A stretch of DNA of 59,881 bases from Actinomycetes bacterium (GCA_023431405.1 JAEYVZ010000015.1:1-59881); one strand, 5' to 3'. Positions 35,816 through 44,553 are shown, numbered from the stretch's first letter. Numbers and translations are program-made. The notes: a model not told the origin generated them from the letters alone.

Positions 35816-35872
35816 GTCAGTTACTCCAGTTGAAAAAGGTCAGGCGAGAGATCCGGTGGAACCGGAGTCCGC

Positions 35873-36862
35873 TCAGAGGGTCTCGTCGTCGTAGCCGCCG
35901 TAGAAGTGCGCGCCGTCGAACCCGGGAACCGAGTCCTTCAGCGACAGGCCGAGCGAGACGAGCTTGTCGCGCACCTCGTCGACCGACTTCTGACCGAAGT
36001 TGCGGATGTTCATGAGCTGCGTCTCCGAGAGGGCGACGAGCTCGGAGACGGTGTTGATGCCCTCGCGCTTGAGGCAGTTGTACGAACGCACCGACAGGTC
36101 GAGGTCTTCGATCGGCATCGACAGCTCGTTGGTGAGCACCTGCTCGACCGGCGCGGGGCCGATCTCGATGCCCTCGGCCTCGACGTTCAGCTCGCGGGCG
36201 AGACCGAACAGCTCCACCAGCGTGCGGCCGGCGGAAGCGACGGCATCACGCGGGTCGATGGAGGGCTTGGTCTCCACGTCGAGGACGAGCTTGTCGAAGT
36301 CGGTGCGCTCCCCGGCACGGGTCGCGTCGACGCGGTAGCTCACCTTGAGCACGGGCGAGTAGATCGAGTCGATCGGGATCTGTCCGGCCTCGGCGTACTC
36401 GTTGCGGTTCTGCGTCGCCGACACGTAGCCACGGCCACGCTCGATCGTCAGCTCGAGCTCGAAGCGCGCGCTGTCGTTGAGCGTGGCGATGACGAGCTCG
36501 GGGTTGTGCACCTCGACGCCGGCCGGAGCCGAGATGTCGGCCGCGGTGACCTCGCCGGCGCCGGTCTTGCGCAGGTAGGCGGTGATGGGCTCATCGCGCT
36601 CGCTGGAGACGACCAGCTGCTTGATGTTGAGGATGATCTCGGTGACATCCTCCTTGACTCCGGGGATGGTGCTGAACTCGTGCAGCACCCCGTCGATGCG
36701 GATGCTGGTGACGGCGGCGCCGGGGATCGAGGAGAGCAGGCTGCGACGCAGCGCGTTGCCGATCGTGTAGCCGAAGCCGGGCTCCAGCGGCTCGATGACG
36801 AAGCGGCTGCGGAACTCGCCGATCTTCTCCTCGGTCAGAGTGGGACGCTGTGCGATGAGCAC
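35873..36862 (-). CDS. rpoA: DNA-directed RNA polymerase alpha subunit
   Basis: Assembly platform of RNA polymerase, 329 residues. The N-terminal dimerisation domain (EPLEPGFGYTIGNALRRSLLSSIPGAAV) and the C-terminal DNA-binding domain (LDLSVRSYNCLKREGINTVSELV; NFGQKSVDEVRDKL) are both complete. The tail GFDGAHFYGGYDDETL is acidic. The 117-bp gap before it contains a large hairpin next to rpsK and then TATA-like sequence near 36890, so an rpoA-specific promoter is possible. rpsD is not present. Confidence 0.98.
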   Translation of the reverse strand: MLIAQRPTLTEEKIGEFRSRFVIEPLEPGFGYTIGNALRRSLLSSIPGAAVTSIRIDGVLHEFSTIPGVKEDVTEIILNIKQLVVSSERDEPITAYLRKTGAGEVTAADISAPAGVEVHNPELVIATLNDSARFELELTIERGRGYVSATQNRNEYAEAGQIPIDSIYSPVLKVSYRVDATRAGERTDFDKLVLDVETKPSIDPRDAVASAGRTLVELFGLARELNVEAEGIEIGPAPVEQVLTNELSMPIEDLDLSVRSYNCLKREGINTVSELVALSETQLMNIRNFGQKSVDEVRDKLVSLGLSLKDSVPGFDGAHFYGGYDDETL

Positions 36863-36934
36863 TATGTGTTCCTTTCAGTCGCGTGCCCGCTATATGACAC
36901 GCGTGTGTTCTGAGGTGTGTTGAGTTGTTCATGG

Positions 36935-36975
36935 CGGATGCCGGGACCCACCGCGAACGGTGGTCCCGGCATCCG
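36935..36975 (-). terminator. Hairpin between rpsK and rpoA
   Basis: Near-perfect 18-bp stem (36935-36953 with 36958-36975, one bulged C) with a CGAA loop, just after rpsK. It probably reduces or tunes transcription into rpoA-rplQ. Confidence 0.7.
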
Positions 36976-36979
36976 AAGA

Positions 36980-37378
36980 TCAGACGCGGCGGCGCTTGGG
37001 CGGACGGCAGCCGTTGTGGGCCTGCGGGGTCACGTCCTGGATGGAGCCGACCTCGAGGCCTGCGGCCTGCAGGGAGCGGATCGCGGTCTCACGGCCCGAG
37101 CCGGGACCCTTGACGAAGACGTCGACCTTCTTGACGCCGTGCTCGGCGGCCTGACGGGCAGCCGACTCGGCGGCCATGCCGGCCGCGTAGGGGGTCGACT
37201 TGCGCGAGCCCTTGAAGCCCACGCCACCCGACGAGGCCCAGCTGATGACAGCGCCGGACGGGTCGGTGATCGAGACGATCGTGTTGTTGAACGTCGACTT
37301 GATGTGGGCCTGGCCCAGCGCGATGTTCTTCTTCTCCTTGCGGCGCGGCTTGCGCGCAGCGGACTTGGCCTGTGCCAT
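36980..37378 (-). CDS. rpsK: 30S ribosomal protein uS11
   Basis: Small-subunit platform protein, 132 residues, normal length. Hallmarks: HIKSTFNNTIVSITDPSGAV, ASSGGVGFKGSRKSTPYAA and the ending DVTPQAHNGCRPPKRRRV. ATG at 37378 with GGAGAG upstream; 32 bp after rpsM. Confidence 0.98.
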   Translation of the reverse strand: MAQAKSAARKPRRKEKKNIALGQAHIKSTFNNTIVSITDPSGAVISWASSGGVGFKGSRKSTPYAAGMAAESAARQAAEHGVKKVDVFVKGPGSGRETAIRSLQAAGLEVGSIQDVTPQAHNGCRPPKRRRV

Positions 37379-37410
37379 TTGTGTTCTCTCCTAAACCTTC
37401 GGGCCCGCGA

Positions 37411-37791
37411 TTACTTGCGGCCGGCCTTCTTCTTGCCGGCGACGGTGCGCTTGGGGCCCTTGCGGGTACGCGCGTTCGTCTTGGTGCGCTGGCCGCGCAC
37501 GGGCAGGCCACGACGGTGGCGGAGGCCCTCGTACGAGCCGATCTCGACCTTGCGGCGGATGTCGGCGGCCACCTCGCGGCGGAGGTCACCTTCCACCTTG
37601 TAGTTGCCCTCGATGTAGTCGCGCAGTGCGACCAGCTGGTCGTCGCTGAGGTCCTTGACGCGGATCGACTCGTCGATCTCGGTGGCCTTCAGGATCTCGA
37701 CCGAGCGGGTGCGGCCGATGCCGTAGATGTAGGTGAGGGCGATCACCACGCGCTTGTCGCGCGGGATGTCAACGCCGGCAAGACGTGCCAT
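37411..37791 (-). CDS. rpsM: 30S ribosomal protein uS13
   Basis: Head protein that contacts the P-site tRNA and the B1b bridge. The 126-residue protein begins ARLAGVDIPRDKRVVIALTY and ends in the basic RTRKGPKRTVAGKKKAGRK region. Normal length. Preceded by a 149-bp gap after rpmJ that contains a hairpin. Confidence 0.98.
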   Translation of the reverse strand: MARLAGVDIPRDKRVVIALTYIYGIGRTRSVEILKATEIDESIRVKDLSDDQLVALRDYIEGNYKVEGDLRREVAADIRRKVEIGSYEGLRHRRGLPVRGQRTKTNARTRKGPKRTVAGKKKAGRK

Positions 37792-37915
37792 GCGGTTCTC
37801 CTAGGAGTTGGTGGAGGTGTGGAGCAGGATCGGTGCCCGGGCCTCCGCCCCGGGGTGTCCCCTCCGAAGAGGTTCTGAACCTGCCTGTATGCGTATTGAG
37901 TTGTGAGCCTGCGAA

Positions 37916-37937
37916 AGCGGATGCCGTGGCATCCGCT
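37916..37937 (-). terminator. Hairpin after rpmJ
   Basis: Perfect 10-bp arms, 37916-37925 and 37928-37937, built on GGATGCC/GGCATCC, 3 bp after the rpmJ stop. Perhaps an attenuator before rpsM. Confidence 0.5.
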
Positions 37938-37940
37938 GTG

Positions 37941-38057
37941 TCAGCCCTGGCGCTGCTTGTGGCGCGGGTTGGACTTGCAGATGACCATGACGCGGCCGTG
38001 GCGGCGGATGACCTTGCAGTGGTCGCAGATGGGCTTGACGGAGGGGTTGACCTTCAT
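37941..38057 (-). CDS. rpmJ: 50S ribosomal protein bL36 (zinc-binding form)
   Basis: Smallest large-subunit protein, 38 residues. The translation begins MKVNPSVKPICDHCKVIRR and ends NPRHKQRQG. The zinc ribbon is complete: CDHC (Cys11, Cys14), Cys27 and His33, so this is the zinc-dependent C+ form. ATG at 38057; infA lies 76 bp upstream and rpsM 149 bp downstream, as in other alpha operons. Confidence 0.97.
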   Translation of the reverse strand: MKVNPSVKPICDHCKVIRRHGRVMVICKSNPRHKQRQG

Positions 38058-38084
38058 GATTTCCTGTTTCGCTGTCTTCACCGG

Positions 38085-38112
38085 CGTCCGGGCGGCACGT
38101 CGCCGCCGGACG
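38085..38112 (-). terminator. Hairpin between infA and rpmJ
   Basis: Eleven pairs (38085-38091 with 38106-38112 and 38093-38096 with 38102-38105), one bulged G, five-base loop. It lies 21 bp after infA and could attenuate transcription into the rest of the operon. Confidence 0.5.
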
Positions 38113-38133
38113 GGGTGTTACTTCTCGACCGGT

Positions 38134-38355
38134 CTAGCGGTAGCGGTAGACGATGCGCCCGCGGGTGAGGTCGTAGGGCGAGAGCTCCACGACGACACGG
38201 TCCTCGGGGATGATGCGGATGTAGTTCTGCCGCATCTTTCCGGAGATCGTGGCGAGCACCTTGTGTCCGTTGGTGAGCTCAACGCGGAACATCGCGTTGG
38301 GGAGCGCCTCGGACACCGTGCCTTCGATCTCGATGACACCGTCTTTCTTAGCCAT
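38134..38355 (-). CDS. infA: Translation initiation factor IF-1
   Basis: Binds the ribosomal A site during initiation. The 73-residue OB-fold protein reads AKKDGVIEIEGTVSEALPN through to SPYDLTRGRIVYRYR and has the normal length. ATG at 38355 is fixed by homology; the 41 residues of in-frame sequence before it lie in the 5' leader. First gene of the alpha operon, with its own strong promoter. Confidence 0.98.
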   Translation of the reverse strand: MAKKDGVIEIEGTVSEALPNAMFRVELTNGHKVLATISGKMRQNYIRIIPEDRVVVELSPYDLTRGRIVYRYR

Positions 38356-38449
38356 AGCCTCGCTGACGCTTGTGCAGACCGGTCGGTCTGCGGGTGGATG
38401 GGATTCGGTGCTTCGACACGCCAATGAAGGCGCAAGGCACCAAAGATTC

Positions 38450-38478
38450 AGTGTACGTGATAGATACGCGTCCGGCAA
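38450..38478 (-). promoter_or_regulatory. infA (alpha operon) promoter
   Basis: On the minus strand, TTGCCG (38473-38478), 17-nt spacer, TACACT (38450-38455). The leader to the infA ATG is about 88 nt. Confidence 0.8.
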
Positions 38479-38519
38479 ACCGGCCCGTACCCGCCGCGCG
38501 AGTGTCGTCCGGGACCGGG

Positions 38520-39197
38520 TCAGCCCGCGAGACGCGCCACGATATCGGTCTGCGGGTCACCCGTGATCTGCACGAGCTCGCCGTTCACCGCGAGCGTGGG
38601 GGTGCCGCGGGCACCGTCCGGAAGCTTCTGGCTCTTGGCGAAGTCGAGGAACTTCTGCGAGATGATCGCGTCTTCCAACTCGGTCGTCACGTCGACGCCG
38701 GCGTCACGCGCGACCTGCACGAGCTCCTCGTCGGTGAGACCCGGCGTCTGCTCTGCCGGCTGATTCTCGAACAGCGCGGTGAAGAAGGCGTACGCGTTGT
38801 CGGGGTCGGCCTCGGCGACCGCATACATCGCGGCTGCGGCGCGGCTGGAATACTCCGTGCCCTGCGAGAAGCGGTCGAGGATGGCGACCGGCTGCACCTC
38901 CAGGGTGATGCTCCCGTCATCGACAAGACCGGCGATGGTCTTTCCCTCGAGCTGCTCGAACTGGTTGCAGGCGGGGCACATGAAATCGACCCATGTCGTG
39001 ACGGTGTCGGGTCCGTCGCCGAACGAGATGGCGCCGGTCTCCTGGTTGATGCCCCCCGACTCGGGCTGCACGCCCGGTGAGCTCGCCGCGTTGTTCATCG
39101 CGACGACGATCGCCACGACGATCGCGATCACCGCGACGACAGCGACGCTCGTCCAGATCGCGAACCAGTTGGTCTTGCCGGCGGATGCCTGCGCCAT
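38520..39197 (-). CDS. Membrane-anchored DsbA-like thiol oxidoreductase
   Basis: A 225-residue protein with an N-terminal anchor helix (about 12-34), a Ser/Pro/Glu linker, and a thioredoxin-fold DsbA domain with the active site CPAC in WVDFMCPACNQFEQL and the cis-Pro loop GTPTLAVNG. It probably faces outside and forms or reshuffles disulfides in exported proteins. ATG at 39197 has purine-rich AGAGGCAGGGGA upstream. Its place between map and infA, in an otherwise translation-related cluster, is notable. Confidence 0.88.
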   Translation of the reverse strand: MAQASAGKTNWFAIWTSVAVVAVIAIVVAIVVAMNNAASSPGVQPESGGINQETGAISFGDGPDTVTTWVDFMCPACNQFEQLEGKTIAGLVDDGSITLEVQPVAILDRFSQGTEYSSRAAAAMYAVAEADPDNAYAFFTALFENQPAEQTPGLTDEELVQVARDAGVDVTTELEDAIISQKFLDFAKSQKLPDGARGTPTLAVNGELVQITGDPQTDIVARLAG

Positions 39198-39345
39198 TCC
39201 CCTGCCTCTTTCTCCGATCACGGTACGACCGGGACTCCCATTGTCCCACTCGACCCTTTGTGTCTCGTGTGCGCGCGTCCGTGAATATCTCGCGCCTGTT
39301 CGCGCGTCCGGGAGACGGTCCGCGTCCGCGGAAGACCCCGAGCCG

Positions 39346-40179
39346 TCAGGGGATCGGAACGGGCGTCACACCGAAGGCGGCGAGACCTGCCGCTCCCCCG
39401 TCGAGCGCCGTCAGCACCCACACGCCCCCCTCGTGCACGGCGACGCTGTGCTCCCAGTGGCATCCGTCGCTGCCGTCGACCGTGGACACCGTCCAGTCGT
39501 CGTCCTCGACGAACGTCGCCTCCGAACCTCCGACGACCATCGGCTCGATCGCGAGGCACAGGCCCGGGCGGACGGCGGGACCGAGATCGGCCACACGGTA
39601 GTTGAAGACGGTCGGGCCCTCGTGCATCCGGCGGCCGATGCCGTGGCCGACGTAGTCGCGCAGGATGCCGTACCCCTCCCCCGACGACTCGATCGACGTC
39701 TGCACGGCGTCGCCGACCTCGCCGACACGCCCCGCGGAGGCGAGCGCGGCGATGCCAGCCCACAGCGACCGTTCGGTCACGTCCGACAGTCGCTGCCGGG
39801 CGGCCACGAGCTCCGGCCGTTCCGGATCGGGGATCACGACCGTGATGGCGCTGTCGCCGTTCCAGCCCTGGAACTGGGCGCCGGCGTCGATCGAGACGAT
39901 GTCGCCGGGGCCGAGCACCCGATCGCCGGGGATGCCGTGGACGACCTCCTGGTTCACGGAGATGCAGGTCGTGTGACGGTAGCCGCGCACGAGCTGGAAG
40001 TTCGACTCGGCGCCGCGAGAGCGGATCACCTCGGCGGCGACGGCGTCGAGCTCCGCGGTGGTCACTCCCGCCGCCACTCGCGCGCGCACCGCCTCGAGCG
40101 CGGCCGCAGTGATGCGTCCGGGCTCGACCATCGAGCGCAGCTGCGCAGGAGTCTTGTACAGGGAGCGGCGGAGCCCCAC
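39346..40179 (-). CDS. map: Methionine aminopeptidase, type I
   Basis: Removes initiator Met from nascent proteins. The 277-residue protein has the pita-bread fold and all five metal ligands: Asp in SIDAGAQ, Asp in WNGDSAIT, His in VGHGIGRRMHE, Glu in LAIEPM and Glu in WEHSVAV. ATG at 40179, 2 bp after adk, in the secY-adk-map order. Confidence 0.96.
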   Translation of the reverse strand: MGLRRSLYKTPAQLRSMVEPGRITAAALEAVRARVAAGVTTAELDAVAAEVIRSRGAESNFQLVRGYRHTTCISVNQEVVHGIPGDRVLGPGDIVSIDAGAQFQGWNGDSAITVVIPDPERPELVAARQRLSDVTERSLWAGIAALASAGRVGEVGDAVQTSIESSGEGYGILRDYVGHGIGRRMHEGPTVFNYRVADLGPAVRPGLCLAIEPMVVGGSEATFVEDDDWTVSTVDGSDGCHWEHSVAVHEGGVWVLTALDGGAAGLAAFGVTPVPIP

Positions 40180-40181
40180 GA

Positions 40182-40775
40182 TCAGGCCGTGATGCCGCGC
40201 GCCGCGAGAGCGGCGGTGATCCGCTCGGTGATCTCGTCGAGTGAGCCGACGCCGTCGACCGAGTCGACGATCCCCCGCTCACGGTAGACGTCGAGGATCG
40301 GCGCGGTCTCCGACTCGTAGATCGCGAGCCGGCGGGCGATCGACTCCTCGTTGTCGTCGGCACGGCCCTGCTCGGCCGCACGCAGCGAAAGACGAGAGAT
40401 CGACTCCTCCCGCGGCACCGACAGCTCGATGACCGCCGTCAGCTGCGCGTCGCGGCCGTCGAGGAACGCATCGAGGTCGGACACCTGACGGAGGTTCCGC
40501 GGATACCCGTCGAGAAGGAACCCTCCCGTCGCATCGTCCTGCTGGAGGCGGTCGCGCACGATGGCTCCGGTGAGCTCGTCAGGCACGAGGTCGCCGGCGT
40601 CGATGATCGCCTTGACCTGCTGCCCGAGAGGCGTGCCCTCCTTGACGTTCGCGCGGAAGACGTCTCCCGTCGAGACGGCGGGGATGCCCAGGGCCTCCGC
40701 GATCCGCACCCCCTGCGTTCCCTTGCCCGACCCCTGGGGGCCGATGATGAGGAGGCGTGCGGGGGTACGTGTCAT
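40182..40775 (-). CDS. adk: Adenylate kinase
   Basis: Keeps AMP, ADP and ATP in balance. The 197-residue protein has the P-loop GPQGSGKGTQG, the AMP-binding VSTGDVFRANV, and DGYPRNLRQVSDLD. The LID is the short form without Zn cysteines, as in other actinobacteria. ATG at 40775 overlaps the secY stop by 4 nt. Confidence 0.97.
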   Translation of the reverse strand: MTRTPARLLIIGPQGSGKGTQGVRIAEALGIPAVSTGDVFRANVKEGTPLGQQVKAIIDAGDLVPDELTGAIVRDRLQQDDATGGFLLDGYPRNLRQVSDLDAFLDGRDAQLTAVIELSVPREESISRLSLRAAEQGRADDNEESIARRLAIYESETAPILDVYRERGIVDSVDGVGSLDEITERITAALAARGITA

Positions 40776-42097
40776 CGCAGAAGTCCTTCGTAGTGTCGTT
40801 GCTGCAGCTGGGCGTCGATCTGCTTCACGGTCTCCAGCCCCACACCCACGATGATGAGGATCGAGGCGCCGCCGAACGGGAAGTTCTGGTTCGCTCCCAC
40901 CGTCGCCAGCGCGATGAGGGGCAGAAGCGCGATGAGACCGAGGTAGATCGAGCCGGGCAGCGTGATGCGGGTGAGCACGTAGTCCAGGTACTCGGCGGTG
41001 GGACGACCGGCACGGATGCCGGGGATGAAGCCGCCGTACTTCTTCATGTTGTCGGCGACCTCGACCGGGTTGAACGTGATCGCGACGTAGAAGTAGGTGA
41101 ACCCGATGATCAGCAGGAAGTACACGAGCATGTAGATCGGCGAGTCACCGGTCGTGAAGTACTGCTGGATCCAGGTGACCCACCCGGGCACGTTGCCGTC
41201 GGCATCCGGCGTCTGGTTGAACTGTGCGATCAGTGCAGGGATGTACAGCAGCGACGACGCGAAGATGACGGGCACGACACCGGCCATGTTCACCTTGATC
41301 GGGATGTACGTGTTGGTGCCGCCGAGCGTGCGGCGGCCGACCATGCGCTTCGCGTACTGCACGGGGATGCGCCGCTGCGACTGCTCGACGAACACGACGA
41401 GCGCGACGACGGCGATTCCCACCGCCAGCACGAGGAGGAAGACCTCGAAGCCGTTGGAGGCCTGGATCGCCCACAGGGCGGCCGGGAAGGTCGCGGCGAT
41501 CGAGGTGAAGATGAGGATCGACATGCCGTTGCCGACACCGCGCTCGGTGACGAGCTCGGCGAACCACATGATGAGGCCCGTGCCGGCCGTCATCGTGATG
41601 ATCATGAGGAGCTGAGCCCACCAGGCTTCTTCGGTGAGGAGCGCTTCACACTCGGGCACACCGGTGGTGGGGAACAGCTGGCCAGAGCGCGCGACGGTGA
41701 CGAGCGTCGTCGACTGCAGCAGCGCAAGGGCGATCGTGAGGTAACGCGTGTACTGCGTCAGCTTGCTCTGGCCCGCCTGGCCCTCCTTGTAGAGGGTCTC
41801 GAAGTGCGGGATGACCACGCGCAGCAGCTGCACGATGATCGTCGCGGTGATGTACGGCATGACGCCCAGCGCGAAGATCGACAGCTGCAGCAGTGCTCCG
41901 CCCGAGAACAGGTTGACCAGCGACAGGAGCCCGTCGGTCGAACCCGTCTGGTCGAGGCACGACTGGACGTTCGGGAAGTTCACGAACGGCGTCGGCACGT
42001 GCGCACCGAGGCGATAGATGGCGATGATCGCCAGAGTGAAGGCGATCTTCCGCCGGAGATCCGGAGTGCGGAAGACCCGCGCGATGGCGCTGAACAA
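40772..42097 (-). CDS. secY: Protein translocase subunit SecY
   Basis: Channel of the Sec translocon, 441 residues with ten membrane helices. FRTPDLRRKIAFTLAIIAIYRLG, the GVMPYITATIIVQLL helix and the cytosolic loop GQAGQSKLTQYTRYLT region are diagnostic. The start is TTG at 42097, six bases after GGAGG; the first ATG upstream gives a nine-residue extension without a ribosome site. Confidence 0.96.
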   Translation of the reverse strand: MFSAIARVFRTPDLRRKIAFTLAIIAIYRLGAHVPTPFVNFPNVQSCLDQTGSTDGLLSLVNLFSGGALLQLSIFALGVMPYITATIIVQLLRVVIPHFETLYKEGQAGQSKLTQYTRYLTIALALLQSTTLVTVARSGQLFPTTGVPECEALLTEEAWWAQLLMIITMTAGTGLIMWFAELVTERGVGNGMSILIFTSIAATFPAALWAIQASNGFEVFLLVLAVGIAVVALVVFVEQSQRRIPVQYAKRMVGRRTLGGTNTYIPIKVNMAGVVPVIFASSLLYIPALIAQFNQTPDADGNVPGWVTWIQQYFTTGDSPIYMLVYFLLIIGFTYFYVAITFNPVEVADNMKKYGGFIPGIRAGRPTAEYLDYVLTRITLPGSIYLGLIALLPLIALATVGANQNFPFGGASILIIVGVGLETVKQIDAQLQQRHYEGLLR

Positions 42098-42144
42098 GTG
42101 ATTCCTCCAGGTGGACGTCGGCACGTCTGGACATGCCGTGATCC

Positions 42145-42150
42145 AGAGTA
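42145..42150 (-). promoter_or_regulatory. Possible secY -10 box
   Basis: TACTCT on the minus strand, about 48 nt before the secY start and downstream of the rplO terminator. No clear -35. It would let secY-adk-map be transcribed separately from the spc ribosomal genes. Confidence 0.45.
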
Positions 42151-42155
42151 CGGCA

Positions 42156-42194
42156 ACAGGGGCCGACCCGGCGGATGAGCCGGGCGGCCCCTGT
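42156..42194 (-). terminator. Terminator between rplO and secY
   Basis: Sixteen pairs with one bulged A (42156-42172 with 42179-42194), loop GGATGA, 8 bp after the rplO stop. Confidence 0.75.
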
Positions 42195-42202
42195 CCCAGT
42201 GA

Positions 42203-42766
42203 CTACTTGACCGATCCGCCTGCGGCGACGATCTTCTGCTCGGCGGAGCCCGACACCTTGTCGACGGTGACGTTCAGCTTGACCGAGATGTCGCCGGTGC
42301 CGAGCACCTTGACCTTCTCGTTCTTGCGGACGGCACCCTTGGCGACGAGGTCGCTCACGGTGACGTCGCCACCGGCCGGGTACAGCTCGGCGAGCTTGTC
42401 GAGGTTGACCACCTGGTACTCGACGCGGAACGGGTTCTTGAACCCGCGCAGCTTCGGCGTACGCATGTGGAGCGGCATCTGGCCACCCTCGAAGCCGACC
42501 TTCACCTGGTAGCGGGCCTTGGTGCCCTTGGTGCCACGGCCGGCGGTCTTGCCCTTGGAGCCCTCACCACGGCCCACGCGGGTCTTGGCGGTGTTGGCGC
42601 CGGGGACCGGACGCAGGTGGTGCACCTTGAGCACGCCGGGGCGCGACGCGGGAGCATCCTTCGTCACGGCGTCCTTCTTGGGCGCAGCCTTCTTGGCCGG
42701 AGCCTTCTTGGCGGGCGCCTTCTTCTCGACGACCTCTTCGGTCGTCTTCTCAGCCTTCTCGGCCAT
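42203..42766 (-). CDS. rplO: 50S ribosomal protein uL15
   Basis: Large-subunit protein that stabilises 23S rRNA. The 187 residues start with a Lys/Ala/Pro tail of about 42 residues (EKKAPAKKAPAKKAA), followed by the usual body (LKVHHLRPVPGANTAKTRVG to the Ala/Gly end). Canonical uL15 is about 145 residues. The tail DNA is nearly identical to that of rpsQ, 4 kb away. ATG at 42766 shares one base with the rpmD stop. Confidence 0.97.
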   Translation of the reverse strand: MAEKAEKTTEEVVEKKAPAKKAPAKKAAPKKDAVTKDAPASRPGVLKVHHLRPVPGANTAKTRVGRGEGSKGKTAGRGTKGTKARYQVKVGFEGGQMPLHMRTPKLRGFKNPFRVEYQVVNLDKLAELYPAGGDVTVSDLVAKGAVRKNEKVKVLGTGDISVKLNVTVDKVSGSAEQKIVAAGGSVK

Positions 42767-42951
42767 CAGTCGATCTCCTCAACCTTCACGAGGTGGGCGA
42801 CGGTCTTGACGTAACCGCGCGTCTGCGCGTCGTCGGGACGGACGACCGAGTCGCCGATCCGCTTGAGACCGAGCGAACGGAGCGTGTCACGCTGGTTCTG
42901 CTTCTCGCTCACCTTGGACTTGACCTGCGTAACCTTCAGACGGGCAGCCAT
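42766..42951 (-). CDS. rpmD: 50S ribosomal protein uL30
   Basis: Large-subunit protein, 61 residues, the normal bacterial length. RLKVTQVKSKVSEKQNQRDTL and the LGLKRIGDSVVRPD helix-loop are characteristic. It shares one base with rpsE upstream and one with rplO downstream, so the three are tightly coupled. Confidence 0.97.
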   Translation of the reverse strand: MAARLKVTQVKSKVSEKQNQRDTLRSLGLKRIGDSVVRPDDAQTRGYVKTVAHLVKVEEID

Positions 42952-43652
42952 CAGGCACCAACCTTCTGCGCCTTGATGGCCTCAGCCTCGGCACGGATCA
43001 GGCGGGCCGGCGCGACCTGGTCGAAGTCCAGGCCACGGCGCGCGGCGACCGCACGGGGCTCTTCGAGCTGCTTGAGCGCCTCGACGGTCGCGTGCACGAT
43101 GTTGATCGTGTTCGACGAACCGAGCGACTTCGACAGCACGTCGTGGATGCCGGCGCACTCGAGAACGGCACGCACCGGGCCACCGGCGATAACACCGGTA
43201 CCGGCGGCGGCCGGACGGAGGAGCACGACTCCGGCGGCAGCCTCACCCTGCACGGGGTGCGGGATGGTGGAGCCGGAGCGGGGAACGCGGAAGAAGTTGC
43301 GCTTGGCCTCTTCGACACCCTTCGAGATGGCCAGGGGCACCTCGCGGGCCTTGCCGTAGCCGACGCCCACGAGACCGTTGCCGTCGCCCACGACGACGAG
43401 CGCCGTGAAGCTGAAGCGACGGCCGCCCTTGACGACCTTCGACACGCGGTTGATCGTCACGACGCGCTCGAGGAACTGGCTCTCGTTGCGGTCGCGCGAG
43501 TTGCGGTCACGGTTGGGGTTGCGCTCGCGACCACCGCGACGCGGCTCGCGCTCGCGCTCGGCGGGCGCTTCGGCAGCAGCCGTAGCCGCAGCCGTCTGCT
43601 CGGTGGCGGTCACTTCGTTCTCCACATTCTGGTTGTTCACTGCATCGCTCAC
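42951..43652 (-). CDS. rpsE: 30S ribosomal protein uS5
   Basis: Decoding-fidelity protein of the mRNA entry site. The 233 residues include an Ala/Glu then Arg/Asn-rich N-terminal extension of about 58 (GGRERNPNRDRNSRDRN), then FLERVVTINRVSKVVKGGRRF, and the C-domain VPRSGSTIPHPVQGE. Typical uS5 is about 165-200. It overlaps rplR by 4 nt. Confidence 0.97.
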   Translation of the reverse strand: MSDAVNNQNVENEVTATEQTAAATAAAEAPAEREREPRRGGRERNPNRDRNSRDRNESQFLERVVTINRVSKVVKGGRRFSFTALVVVGDGNGLVGVGYGKAREVPLAISKGVEEAKRNFFRVPRSGSTIPHPVQGEAAAGVVLLRPAAAGTGVIAGGPVRAVLECAGIHDVLSKSLGSSNTINIVHATVEALKQLEEPRAVAARRGLDFDQVAPARLIRAEAEAIKAQKVGA

Positions 43653-44008
43653 AGGTTCAGACCTCCTTCGCGAGCGCCATCGGCGATCGCGGCGACACGG
43701 CCCGCGTAGCGGTTGCCACCACGGTCGAACACCACGTCGGAGATGCCGGCGGCCTTGGCACGCTCGGCGACGAGCTCGCCGACCTTGCGGGCCTTGGCGG
43801 TCTTGTCACCCTCGAAGGTGCGCAGGTCGGTCTCGAGCGTCGAGGCCGAGGCGACCGTGTGGCCCTTGCTGTCGTCCACGAGCTGGACGAAGACGTGGCG
43901 GGCCGAACGGGTGACGACCAGACGCGGACGAGCCTCGGTGCCCACGACCTTCTTGCGAAGGCGGGCGTGACGACGCGCACGCGCGTCGGACTTCGACTTC
44001 ACAGCCAT
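43649..44008 (-). CDS. rplR: 50S ribosomal protein uL18
   Basis: 5S rRNA-binding protein of the central protuberance, 119 residues, normal length. RARRHARLRKKVVGTEARPRL and the VVFDRGGNRYAGRVAAIADGAR end are typical. ATG at 44008, two bases after rplF. Confidence 0.98.
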   Translation of the reverse strand: MAVKSKSDARARRHARLRKKVVGTEARPRLVVTRSARHVFVQLVDDSKGHTVASASTLETDLRTFEGDKTAKARKVGELVAERAKAAGISDVVFDRGGNRYAGRVAAIADGAREGGLNL

Positions 44009-44010
44009 GA

Positions 44011-44547
44011 TTACTTACCAGCCTTTCCGGCCTTGCGACGAACGACCTCGCCGGCGTAGCGCACACCCTTGCCCTTGTACGGCTCGGGCTTGCGGATCTT
44101 GCGGATGTTCGCTGCAGCCTCGCCGACGGCCTGCTTGTCGATGCCGCTGACGGTGAGCTTGTTGTTGCCCTCGACGGTGAGCGTGATCCCGGCCGGAGCC
44201 TCGACCAGCACCGGGTGCGAGAAGCCGAGAGCGAACTCGACCGACGTGCCCTTCTGCTGCACGCGGTAACCCGTGCCGACCACCTCGAGACCCTTGGAGT
44301 AGCCCTGGGTCACGCCGATGATGTTGTTGTTGATGAGGGTGCGGGTGAGCCCGTGCAGCGAACGCGACTCGCGCTCGTCGTCGGGACGCGAGACCAGGAC
44401 CTGGTTCTCCTCGACCTTGACCTCGATGGGCTTGGCGACGGTGAGCTTGAGCTCGCCCTTCGGGCCCTTGACGCCGACATCCTGTCCGGAGACCTCGACG
44501 GTCACGCCGGCGGGGATGTCGATGGGAAGACGTCCAATACGCGACAT
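44011..44547 (-). CDS. rplF: 50S ribosomal protein uL6
   Basis: Large-subunit protein near the factor-binding site, 178 residues. SRIGRLPIDIPAGVTVEV, the TRTLINNNIIGVTQGYSKGL core and the C-terminal RKPEPYKGKGVRYAGE are diagnostic. ATG at 44547, 6 bp after rpsH. Confidence 0.98.
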   Translation of the reverse strand: MSRIGRLPIDIPAGVTVEVSGQDVGVKGPKGELKLTVAKPIEVKVEENQVLVSRPDDERESRSLHGLTRTLINNNIIGVTQGYSKGLEVVGTGYRVQQKGTSVEFALGFSHPVLVEAPAGITLTVEGNNKLTVSGIDKQAVGEAAANIRKIRKPEPYKGKGVRYAGEVVRRKAGKAGK

Positions 44548-44553
44548 GTCAGA

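Noticed and set aside
40757..42178. 473-residue plus-strand frame opposite secY and adk
   Set aside because: Acidic/basic low-complexity product typical of the antisense of a membrane-protein gene.
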